DNA of 64,000 bases, from NCBI GenBank assembly GCA_013339765.2, contig CM023449.1:34361702-34425701 (forward strand), given 5' to 3'. Shown here piece after piece: positions 13,101-25,100 of this stretch. The position numbers and the translations under genes were made by a program. The notes beneath the pieces are model-generated. The model made no database searches, was not told the origin of the DNA, and saw only the letters and a program-made list of their open reading frames with translations. Position 1 is the stretch's first letter; every line of letters starts with the position of its first letter. This DNA comes from Haemaphysalis longicornis. Lineage: Eukaryota; Arthropoda; Arachnida; Ixodida; Ixodidae.

Positions 13101-16100
13101 ACAGCTGCACCGAGCCACCCTTCGCACCATCAGCGGACTACCAAAACATACTCGTCTGGAGAACTTGCAAGCTGCAGTTGCTCTTCCCCCACTGGAAAAT
13201 ATAATTAAAGAGCAAGTGAATCAATCCCTTCATAAGCGCACATTAACTCATCAAGGTGTCTCTATCATCGCCTGGGATAATCTCAAGCCGCCTGAACCCC
13301 CCGACATCCCATCGCCTCTCGCTCCGTGGAGCCGCCCTTCTGTCACGGACTCTACGGCCACCCATCCCGTCCCGCGCAACGCCCGCCCCGTCCGCGCTGC
13401 CCGCATCAACGCTCTCCGAAACCGTAAACTCCCCAACGAAATCGACATTTACACCGACGCGAGCATTTCTCCTCCACTAGTTGGCACCGCATGGGCTTCT
13501 CCTGACCTCCCTTCCATCCAAGGCAAACGATCCCTTAATATTCCATGTGCTACCATCCTCGAAGCGGAACTCCATGCTATTGTTCAAGCCATAGACTACC
13601 TCATGTTTGACTTTGACTCCTCCGTGCCTTCCCAGATACGCATCCTGACAGACTCTTTCGAAGCCCTACAGACTCTAAAATGTCCTACGTCGACAAATAC
13701 CATCGCCAACAAAATCATTCATCAGATCTCCATCCTGAAATCTAGCGGCATTCATGTTCGCATCGACTGGTCACCTGGACATGAGGGGTCATCACCGGGG
13801 AACCAGGCAGCCCACTCGGCTGCGCGGGAGTGTATAACCTCTAGTCCTCCGCTGCTACCCGACTTGGCTCCTCCACCTACTGAGACATTACCACCAGCGA
13901 TACAGCTTCTACGTTACAAAAAGGAAAAAAAAGACCGCCTCAAGGCCCTGACTCCAACCGGCTTTTTATCCGCCCTGCCCCCGCTCCCAAGATCAGCCGA
14001 AATTTTCATAAACAAATATTTTGCTAATGCTAGCCTTACCCCTGAGACCTTCCGGAAATGGTACACCCCGTCTCTACCGCCTCGATGTCCCTTCTGCGCC
14101 TCCCCCACTCCCGCCAATCTCCAGCACCTAATTTGGCACTGCCCGAAGTTCGTGCGCTACAGAACCTTCAAGCCTCCTCCAAATACAGCCTCTCTTTACA
14201 TCGACCCTCGTACACTGGAACCCTCCATGCTGGCTTTAATTGCACACTTTTCCCTAAAAAGCGGTCTAGCGCGAGCAGTCTAGAGTCGTGAGCCTGCTCT
14301 CCTCACCCCACGCGGCCTCTTCAGCATTCTTAAGGAGCCCACCTGTTTTGGGTCGAACTGTACTCATTTAAGATGTCCCAAGTTACAACCCCCCCCCCTT
14401 CTATTTCCCCTTCCCCCACTTGACGTAGAGTCTTCCTGCCACAATAAAGGCTACCTCCTCCTCCTCCTTGGTTGACGCTCGTGCCCACGTTTACTCGTGT
14501 CTGCTACTCCAGCATCACGGAAGAAGCGATGGAAGCAACACTGCCTTCAACCAGTACTGATCGAGGCCCCAATGCTCTGCATTTACTCGTGTTCCCCTCG
14601 CGGGAAGGCGCGGGAATTTTTTTTATGTTTTGTTTTACCACCCGGCTGCACCGGTCTGTGCTATCTGTGTGCCAAGTGAAGCTCGTGTTTCATTCTTTGT
14701 TAAGTGCAAAGCACTTTAGGCGCTCGCCTTGTCATCGTAGCTCGCTCGCTAGACCCAAGTAAAACCCCACAGCACACAGCGTTCCGTCGTATCGGCTGTC
14801 CTCACGGCGTCGCCCAGAGGCTTCGAAAGCCAAGCGATTTACATAGTCATAAGTGTTCGAAAGTCGTGAACCGCTTGCACTTGTCATACATGTCCCCGTT
14901 GCTTAGAGCAAATAATACTGTACGCACATTTGAGGCGAAATGTACATAATTAAGCGGCGGTTTCCGCGTTCATTTAATTAGGAACGCTCGTTGGGTTGGT
15001 TTTTACGGTGGTAACCGAAAAAAGGGGGCAGTGACACGATATCACGTGCGGGAGGAAAAGCAAGCACAAAAAGAACAGAACTCCCGCTGGCGTAAGTTTC
15101 AGCCAGGGGGCGCAGGAGCACTGCGAAGGCGGGAAATTCGAATTGCATTGTGTAGTAGCAGTGAGCGGATAACAGCGCTACAGCCCATTATGGCGAATCT
15201 GCTGTGCACATCGGGCAGCTTTCACAAAGAGCGGAACGGCTTTAATTTTTTTTTTTTTTGCGGCCTCTTTTGATAGGGAGAGAGTTTCGATCTAACGCCA
15301 ACTGCTTAGAATAATCTTGTTTTCTCTACAGTGTTCTCGGTGTAATCGAATTTCGTAATTCTGCGGTTCGAGAAAGACTCGCGCCGAGAGATAAATTCCC
15401 GCAGAACAGACGCCGCGGTATTCGATACACGGACACTTTATACGAATCGCCGAGCCGCCATAGCAATTCTGAGTTCGTACGTGGAAGGTTGCCCAGCTCA
15501 CGCAGGCGAAACTTGAGGCACCAACTTCTGGAGCTGAAGTTGTACAACGGCGGAAAAACGACAACCCTTCAATGACGAACGAAGACCGTGATTTGCGACG
15601 TGCCCTCAGCCCGACGACGCGATCTAACTCTGACATGACTCCCGCAAACGACGACAGCCACACAGTGCGACGCGTGCCCGACATGACTTGCTACGCAGAG
15701 ACCGCCCCTCTTTCAAGGAGCACTGCTCAAGAAGTCGCGAAGTTCTTCATAAACCAAGTTGTGCTGTAGCATGGAGCCCCCGAAGTCCCAACCTAGACCG
15801 CGAAATGGCCTTTACTGCGGAGCTTATGCAAGAAATCTTGCGCCGCAGCAACACGGATCACTGAAGAACGACGGCCTACCACCCCCAAACAAATGGACTA
15901 ACGGAACGTTAGAACATGACGATCGCGGATATGCTGTCTATGTGCGTCCACGTTGAACATAAGACTTGGGACGAAGTCCTCCCATATGTCACGTTTGCGT
16001 ACAACACGGCGACCCAGGAAACTACGCAGTTGATACCGTTTGAGCTTGTCTACTGAAGACGGCCGACTACGATGCTCGACGCCATGCTTCCGCACGTACA

Positions 16101-19100
16101 AGACGACGACCTCAACGCCGACGTCCAAGGATACCTTCAGCGTGCGGAGGAGGCCCGCCATTTCGCTCGAGTTCGTACAATGGACCAGCAGCTGGTGAAT
16201 GCCGGACAATACAACATCGATGCTGAGACGCCGGGTACCACCCAGGGGATCGTGTGTGAGTTTGGATTCCCACCCGACGACGCGGACTCAGTGAAAAGCT
16301 TCTGCGGCCCTACCCCGTCATAGGTATTTCGGAACCCCACCGGATTCTAAGATGTGTTGGCCAACCTACCTGCGAGGTGATCCCGATGGTGATTCCGGGA
16401 CATCACGACGATGCACGCGGCCCCGAAGTCGTCCACGGGGTTCGCCTAAAACCTTACTACTCAAGATGACTTGATTTGTGAAGCAAAGCTTTGCTACCAT
16501 TGTTCAAGCGGTTGGGCAAAAGATGCGAAGTTAACTTTTCGACCAGAGACACCCAAGGCGACACACCCCTCGAAGCGAGTCCCGCGATTCGCCGGGCCCG
16601 TTTTCCGGCGCTGTGCACAAGGCCTCGTTTTCAGTCGTTCTGCTGTTGTCTATCTGGAGCAATTATCGGTTACAAGGTTGGTCCACCGGAAATCGATTAG
16701 TCGTATTACAAACCCGGCCCAAGTACCCTCCCTTCTCGGCTTGAGCTCCAATGTCGCCTGCCCTAGCATGCTCATTAATCGAACGAGCTACTTTCGTCAC
16801 TATTTTTAAGGGCATCTCCTACCACCATTCGTTTGTTGGTTATTAGCCTTGCCTACACTGTCTTTCAATGTATTTAGTAAGGCACCAAGTTTCTCCCTCA
16901 AGCGCAATCAAAGGTATTGGTTGTACGGTTCTTTGGAGTGGCGTGAAAACAGCACACGACAAAAGGGCACGTGACAAAAGAGTGTGCCAAAAACGGACCT
17001 GCGAAAAAAGAGCACACCACAAAAGGGTTTGCGAGAAAAGGGCCTGCAAAAAAGAGCATGCGACAAAAGTGTGTGCGACGGGGGGGCATGCGAAGAAAGC
17101 GCATGCAACAAAAAGGTGTGCGAAAAGGAACACGCGAGAAACCAACATGTGAAAAAAAGTGTGCGACAAAAGGGCATGCTAAAAAACCGCATACGACGAA
17201 AAGGTGTGCGACAGGAGCACGCGACAGAAAGGGCATGCGAAAAAAAGCATGCGAGAAAAGGGTTTGCGACAAAAAGGCGCGCGAAAAAAGACCAGCGACA
17301 GAAAGGTGTGCGACAGAAGGGGATGCGAAAAAAAGCATGCGAGGTAAGAACATGCGACAGAACATTGTGCATTAAAAAGGCACGCGAAAACGAGCATGCG
17401 ACAAAAAGGTGTGCAACAAAAGGGCATCAGAAAAAAATCCCATGCGACAAAACGGCATGCGGAATAAGAGTTAAGCGACACAACGGCACGGTGACAAAAG
17501 GGCACGCTTTTATTGAACGTCTAAATGGGCAACTATATAACTGTACACCTAATGGGCAACTATATATCTCCTGAACAGGTATAAAACATTTAAAAGTACG
17601 GAAAAGGCTTACGTTGCTCTTTCTCCGGAAAAAATGTTCCCAATATCTTTTGGGTGGCAGAGGTACCTTGCTGTTCATTACTTGAGCCAGCTTGCCTAAT
17701 AGTCCCCATCCCGTTCTAGTTCTACGCGGGTTAATTTCTCGTGATTCAGATCAGAAATGACAGTTTCTCGAACACATTTATACGAAATCCGACTGTTCAA
17801 CAATGTCATTCCCTAGGTTAAAATGTGAGGCTTGCTGCATGTTACCTTTCACATTAATTTTTAGTGTTGAACATTTTCTTGAACCTTTCTCTAGCATTCT
17901 TCGCAGGTGTTGACAAGACTGACTGAACATGACGATGTCTCCCGTACCTTTCAAATGGCGCGCATGTCAATGAAGGTTACTGTATCCCTGACTTACCCCA
18001 GTCAAGCTTTCTAAACACAGTGGAACCCGGGTTTGTCCCCACGTTATACCAGGTTTTACGACAGATTAATGGAGTCCCAGCAAAGTTCCCATAGAAAAAA
18101 TTGTGGTTGTTCCCTCTTTTATAGGAATCGGTAAAACGCGAAAGTGAAAGGTGCCTTCACAGGAGCAGTTGAATGTTAAAGGATCCTCCGTCATGGCGAA
18201 GGATACGCGAGCTAGACCCCGCCGGGCGAAGTGGCGCCTACACGTAAGAAACAAAAAAAAAAATAACCGATTCATTCCGGGACAACAATACCAAAAATGA
18301 CATGCATTCACAGAAACAGCAGCTTGAAACACAACGGTCACGGGAACAACGCCGCAGCGGAGCCTGGCCTCAATTCACGCGCGCCCCCGTACACGAAGGC
18401 GCTGGCTGTTATGGAACGGAACACGGACGCGAGGCCATGGCTGAGCCGGACCGAGGTTTATTAGCTTCTTTCCCCTCTCTCCGATAGTAATGATAGTTGC
18501 CGGTTAGCCGCCTTTGTCCTCTTCCCTCTTTTTTTACAAATCTGCAACATACTCCACCCCCGACAGTGACACGTAGTGGGAAAGTGCAGAACACGTTAGT
18601 CTAGTTTCCTAGATGGGTTGTCCGATGTCAATTCCTTTGTAGACGAGAGTTGGAAGATACATCCTTCTTTATCCTCCATCGATGCTTCGCGGCACGATGC
18701 CTTCTTCTTGCTACCTTCTTGGCTACGACGGGGCACGCTGTTTTGCTCGAACCGGAGTGCGTGACGCCGGAGGCAAAATTAGTCCTCGAGTGAGCTTGGA
18801 TAAATCGTATTCTGGATGCAGCCTCAATCTTCTGGTCAGCGGTCCCTTTCCCCTTTTCTGTTCGCTTCCGATGTTCCGTTCTGAGTCCTGGCGGAGTTTT
18901 TCGCACTTGTGTCTGTATCGTCGTCATTGCCTTGGATTTCCTTGCTTCTAGTAGTCGAACGAACGCTTCACTTTCACATGCCTGAATATGGGTGTTCCGA
19001 GACTTGCTGCCGAGCCACCTGTTTGGTACTTGCGGTGCACGAGTGAATGCCTTGCCGTAGTTGCACCCGGTACCACTGCTACGCCGTTCATCCAATGTCT

Positions 19101-22100
19101 TGATCCGACTATTTCCTATGCGTGATGGCTTCTGAGTCTCCGCCCCGAGCGCATCCGAGTCTGGCATGGTATTGTCCTGGCTTCGGCGGGATGCCACGGA
19201 GCCAGCTGCTTGGCCGAACTCGGTCGTGCTGGTACATCCCGCGGCCTGGTTTACCGACGACGTTGGAAATGTAGAGTATCTGTGCTGGTCTATCCTCAGA
19301 AAATGTGCAGCGAAAGAAGACCAGCGTCTGGCTTCCGATGTGGTGATCGAGTCGATTAGCGAGGCACTGAGCGCCCCCGGATCCTCTTCTTCCTCCACTT
19401 CTACTCCCCCTACTGTCGCCCCTGCCTCCGCATCTTTATTTAACATACTCCCGCCGCCGCCAAGTTGGTTAGGAGCTAGCTGGCAGCAGCACGGTCGGTG
19501 GCGAAGTCCGGGACCCACTAAGACCAGTTTTTTTTTATTTCCATAGCGGCGCATGATTTCACAGCAGCGATGCTTGAAGGCTGGCTCGGGGATCCACTGG
19601 AGCATTCGGCTGGGCATCTCGGTGCCGTCGATTTCTGTAAACAGCTTTGTCAAGGCGGCCACCGGGATCGAATGGGAACAGCTTATGCGGTTGGTCAAAT
19701 TGACAGAGATCATGCGGCGAGTGTGGTGGCATTGTCGTTGCGTCCATGTTTGATACTGCTTCTGTGAAGCAATCAGTGGGTTCCAGCAGCACATCCGGTT
19801 TCTCTGCGAACCATGAGACTTCCCTCTCGTCGGGCCCATAAACAGTGTAGAAAGGCGCGTCCAGCATCGACTTGCTCTTGTTAAAGAAGGGGTAGTCACC
19901 ATCGAAGCTTTTGTTGAGGATGCCTCCCCACTGGGCCTGGATAGCGCGGCCGAAGCTCGCTTCCGGCGTCGAAGCTCGCTCACAGAGCGTCGGAGAAGCA
20001 GGCGCTTCGTTATCCTCTGAAGCGAGTTCACCTTCTGCAAAAATAGTGTTTTCGTTGCTGGACCCAATGAAAATATATTCGACTCGAAAACCGGGTTTCT
20101 GAACTGCTTGCGAAACGAGAGATGCGTCGCCGACGCAATGGTCGCCACAGGGAAGCTCGGATATATCCAAAACAAGAGGAGCATCATCGACGCTAGCGCC
20201 GTGGCAGAACGGGTCAGATGTCTCCAGAGCGGTAGTCAAGTCTTCGAAGCGAGGGTTGCGGAAGGGCTGTAGCGACGTCTCTGACGTGAGAGCCGTGTCG
20301 GCGACGCCAGCGTTGCGGCAAGGCCGGTCAGACATCTCGGAAACCATAGTCGCGTCAGCGACGACGAGGTCTTGGCAGGGTCCCTGAGATTTTCTCCACC
20401 ACGGCAATCACGGCAACACCAGGGTTGGATGGTCGCTGGAGCCGCTCTCCTTTGCTGAGCCCCTCGGGGTCTTGCTTGGCGTCCTGAAAGGCTGCAGTGC
20501 CTCCGTCATCCATGCCCTGTTCTTCTACCGCCGCACCAGTCATTTCCCAGACAGGCGGCACGTCACCCGGGACCATTGTCCGCCGGGCCTCCTCGGGAAG
20601 CGAGCACATAGTCGAGGTTGCGATTCGGGTAGTAAACAGCGCCGCCTGAGGTTTAAGGACGGGGCTTGCGGAAGAGTCATGGCTCGCGGAGAAGCGTACG
20701 CGCGTTCGCAGGGCGCAGATACGCTCGTTATAATCGATCGCTTCCAAAACGTCGGCATCAAATTCTTCATCCTTCAGGTTCCCCTGAACTTGAGCGTCGA
20801 GTTTGTGAAGGCTCACCTGGTCATGCAAGATGAGGTCGAGGACATTTTCTCTGTCAAGGGCCGTTGCTGCCTGGGTCCGCAGCAAGGAGTCGAGGACTGT
20901 CATGGTCCCGGAGACGGTCGCTCGCAGGACATCTCGGCGAATACTAAGAGCGTTCATGGCACCAGTCGATGAAGCAAGACGCTGGGGTTTCGAATACTAG
21001 GGTTCAAGGGCGGGCTTGGGCACGAGCCGAAAGGGGCGGCGGCCGAGAGCAAGACTCCCAGGATAAAGCAGTACGAAGGTATCCCAAGCCTCGCGTGCCT
21101 CGGAGCCGCTGCGCTGTCGACGTGGGTCCGCTCGTGCCTCGTTTCCCAGGTTTCGGCACCAGAAAATGTGTAGCGAAAGAGGATTAGCGTCTGGCTTCCA
21201 ATACGGCGATGGAGTCGATTAGAGAGGCAGTGAGCGCCCCCGGATCCTCCTCTTCCTCCACTTCTACTCCCCCTACTGTCGCCCCCTGCCTGCGCATCTT
21301 TATTCTTAACACTGGCATCGAGACGCCAACAGTCGGCGCTCGTTAGCGTCGTGATGCGCTACGAAGCTTTGCCTCTCCTAGACGGCAGCACAATCTGAAG
21401 TGAGTCATAGGGAAGGACATAAGGCGCGTTCATAGAGCTGCTCACTTCGCTGCTCATAGCGCAGTCGGTAGAGCGCCACATACCTTCCGTTGGGGCGAGA
21501 AGGTTCGAGAGGGCATGGGCTCGAATCCGGGCGCCACAGCGTTAACGGCACTTTTTCTGGCAACGTCACTTCCGTGACGGATAGGACGTGGGTGAGATCT
21601 TGGTGTACCCGGGCATAAATACTTAAATTAAAAAAAGCGTGCGGCCGACCGGCGGACGAAATGAAAGTGCTGCGCACCTGTTTCGTGAACATTGAGTCCG
21701 ATCAAACAGTTCTCTCCGGCACAGCGTTCTTCTCCGTCTCATCTTTCGTCTCTCTTCAGTCCAGCAGCCACCCGTTCCCCGGCAAAAACACTTTCCTCCT
21801 TGCCACGCCGTCTCCTCTTGTTGCGTAGTAGTCGCGGCGGCATTGTTCAGGTGTTCATTTTTTCCACTAAGCAGTGGATTCCCAATGAGATTACGCTGAC
21901 AGGATTAGGCTTCCGCATCTGCTTGCCGTGATCATGTGCGCCATGATTCTCACTGGCTGGCGGGAATCACGGCAGGGGACTACGGTACAATGTTTTAATA
22001 CAGCGTGATTGGCACCTGCTCTGCGTTATTCTGCTCTCATTTACGTTTAGCAGTGATTTAGGTTTCCCAGCCCTGCAAATAATTAGTTCGTAGTTTTCAT

Positions 22101-25100
22101 TAAAGTTCCTTGCCAATCAATCGCCCGAAACTGCATTTATACGCTGAATGGCTGTTGTTCGGGTATTACGACGCCCGCATTTTACGACGCTCTTCCACGA
22201 CTCCCGAGAAAGTCGTTTATTCGGAGTTTTACTCTATCTCTTTCAGACAAGTTATGAACCATTTTTGAGAGATGAAGTCCCCTTATCTGGGGCTTTTACT
22301 AATGAGAAACTTGATTGTAATGAATGGGACCAGGATTGGCGTGAAAGTCACGAGTAAGTGACCAGTGCGTGCGCGGGTACACGTTATTTTATCCATAATT
22401 GACAAGCAGAAGCAGACAACGATAGCGGCAGGAACCAAGAACACGAAACTAAAGTTACACGCGTTAAAGATGCATAGGCTAACGTGAAACCATTCCCGAT
22501 AGAGGGAAAAAATGTCCTACTGGGTTTAGTTGTAGCCACGGGGTGACGACGTCACGACGTGGGCGGGGCCGACGGAAACGTCACTGTGCGGCTCGCTGGA
22601 TGACCGGCTCTATGCCACGTCGCATCCAGGCACGGGATATCGGGCAGGCATCGCCGACCTAATACATGGGTCACGGCTCAAGGGCGCAGCAGTGGGTGCG
22701 AGCCGAGGGTTCCCCTTCCAGGTGAACACGGACCCGCACTCTCTCGCCCAGCGCGTCACCAGCTCCAGGCACGGCCAGCCCACGGGTTGTCGGGATCAGC
22801 GGCGGACGGCTCACGGGCACGCCAGCGGTTGCGACCAAGGGTTTCCCCCAACACGATCACAGGGCCGCGCTCTCAACCCTAGCGCGTCACAGGCGTCCAC
22901 TGACCATCGGCCGCATTCGATTTTCTGCACCCTCTCGTTGCAGCTGCGCGCTCGGTCTCCTCTTCCTCGTTGTCCACCGGCACTTCATCACATTGATGAT
23001 GGTGGTTGCATTTTGATGGCGCAAGGCCAACTATTGCAAAGAGCGCCAAAAAAAGGCGGTAAACGAGCACAGATAAAAAAATTCCGCCATCTCAACGAAG
23101 TGAATGATGATGAGAGGGGCGAAGCAAAAATGCTTATAGGTAAAACCGTGAAACATTCGCGCCCACATCATATAAAGACTCGACACGTCAAGCTTTCCAC
23201 CGCTCCGTTGACAAGCCCGTCGACGACGTCGATGTTTGTGGTGGTTATGTAGGGGTTGTTTTGGACGATGAGAATCTTCATGGGTAAGTTGGCGAATTCG
23301 GTGTATGACATTTTAGCCACCTTGGCCGTCGCCTTCTGCAGAGTGTCTTGTGTCGTGTACCCTCGGTACGTGTCTTGAGCTCGCAGGCGACGAACGACAA
23401 CCTCTTCTTCCTCTTCTCCTTGTTTGGTAGCAACGAACGCGTTGAACGTCTTGACCTCTCCGGCCAATCTTTGGTTGGCCAATCCCTAGGGGGATCCTGC
23501 CACAATCATCATTAATGTGTCGTGACGTATACAGCAGCAACGAGGGACGGGACAGGGCCCGAGCAAGAGGAGCTTCGCTCCTAAAAAGTGAATACTAAAA
23601 TTCTTCAGCAGCAGGATAAAAACAAATGAAGACAATGGAGATGGCCGATTCAGAGGGCCAGGTTGTAGTTATGCGTGATGCGAAATGAGATTCAGAAATG
23701 TAACTTCTGATAAATAATTAAAAGTGCCTTGGATGTGGTGGTGGTGGTGATTGTCCAGTGGGACCAGGCGGGGCTAGCCTGGCCGGATATGCCGGCAATT
23801 GCTCTGCCCAAGCTCCTCCTAATTAGGTTCCTTTCACCACGAGTTCGCCAGTTCCGCCTCCTAAAGGGAGCTCAGTAGAAGGCGCGAAACGTCCCTGCGC
23901 AGCATCCGATGACCCCTGGAAAGGCCATGTGGTGCAGGGTGTTGTGTGGGCCTTTGACAGAAAACATTGTTTCATCGCCTAAGAAGTGCGATGGGCGGAC
24001 TGGGATTTGTTGTCTGTAGATTTCGGGGAACTGTTTGCGTCGTGTGGTGGGGAGTGCCTTGCATGTGATTAGCACATGCACTATGGATAGGCCCTCTCCA
24101 TACCTGCCGCACAGTAGTCTCGAAGACCCAGTCAGCAAGTGGGAATGTGTTACGTAAGTGTGGCCTGTCCGTAGCCAAGCTAAGGCTACTTCCGTGTGTC
24201 TGTCTTGTTTGTCTGTTATGTATCTACCTAAGTGTGGCTTCATAGTGTACAATTGTCCTCTGTTTCTGTGTCCCGTGTTTGCTGCCAAGACTTACGCAAA
24301 GTTATTCGTACCGCCGGCTTTAGTTCGAGGTAGGGAACACACGGTACATCTACGCTGCTGCGAATAGCAGCCACAGTGGCACTCTGGTCAATGATTTCGT
24401 TCCCCAGAATTCCACAGTGACCCGGAACCCAGCAAACAATTATTTTTAGTTTTGAGTGATCAGCAGAGGTTAGAGGATTGATTATATGCTTGAAGACAAT
24501 GTTTTTTGTTGGTTTGAAGCAATGGAAAGCTGTAACCACACTTACCGAGCCTGTAACGATAATGAAGTGTTCTATTCTGATTTGTGCAATGTGTTCTACT
24601 GCTAATATGCTGCCATGTGCTTTTGCCGTGAAATGCTGCTATTTCTGTGTAATGTCTTCGTACTGGAAAAGATGAGGCCATGTGCAGTTCATGCAACGGC
24701 TGAAGAAGACTTCGCAGTATCGGTGTAGAAGTGATGATGTTAGGTTTTCTTGGCGCAAGGGCATCAAGGCCAAAGAGCGTCAGTACTATTACGAGGATTG
24801 TACGACTGGTAATATGAAGTGCAGAATATATAATACAAGCTTTGTAAAAGTTAGAACATTAAAATTAGTGCAGAGGGCCAAGTAATCGAACTGTCACAAT
24901 GACAGGAATTTCGACACGTGCCCCCTGCCACCGTCCTGGCGGTAGCAAGGCGAAGACCCTTCCGGACTCAAGCGTGAGATGGTGACTGGGCTTGTTCTTC
25001 CTAGAGCAGCAAAAGTGGGAGCTCTGTTGTTCTTGTGGTTGTTTTAATGTCGCCCGTGGTGCAGACTTTGTGCGCCTATTTGAACGCGTCGTTTTGTTTC

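Larger units (their letters stand above)
8675..14475 (+). mobile_element. Nearly complete I-like non-LTR retrotransposon
   Basis: The order is leader, ORF1 (gag-like, zinc knuckles), ORF2 (endonuclease, reverse transcriptase, RNase H, Cys-rich end), a 190-base 3' region with AATAAA near 14443, and a CTC-repeat tail at about 14450-14470. An RNase H domain together with zinc-knuckle ORF1 fits the I supergroup. ORF2 is broken near 12720-12775 by small indels. Left and right borders are approximate, and no target duplication was identified. Confidence 0.88.

Noticed and set aside
16953..17507. CRISPR-like array
   Set aside because: Units are contiguous 15-mers without spacers, in a eukaryotic intron. 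It is a minisatellite.
16898..17574. Long Lys/Arg- or Phe/Cys-rich ORFs on both strands
   Set aside because: Produced by a 15-base repeat, which keeps several frames open. Not genes.
18628..20187. 519-codon minus-strand ORF
   Set aside because: It runs through a direct repeat that looks like an LTR, shows no domain, and its composition changes along its length. Treated as read-through of mobile-element sequence.
21447..21540. Possible functional tRNA gene
   Set aside because: A and B boxes are present, but no cloverleaf anticodon arm, and an A-tailed body follows. Better explained as a SINE.
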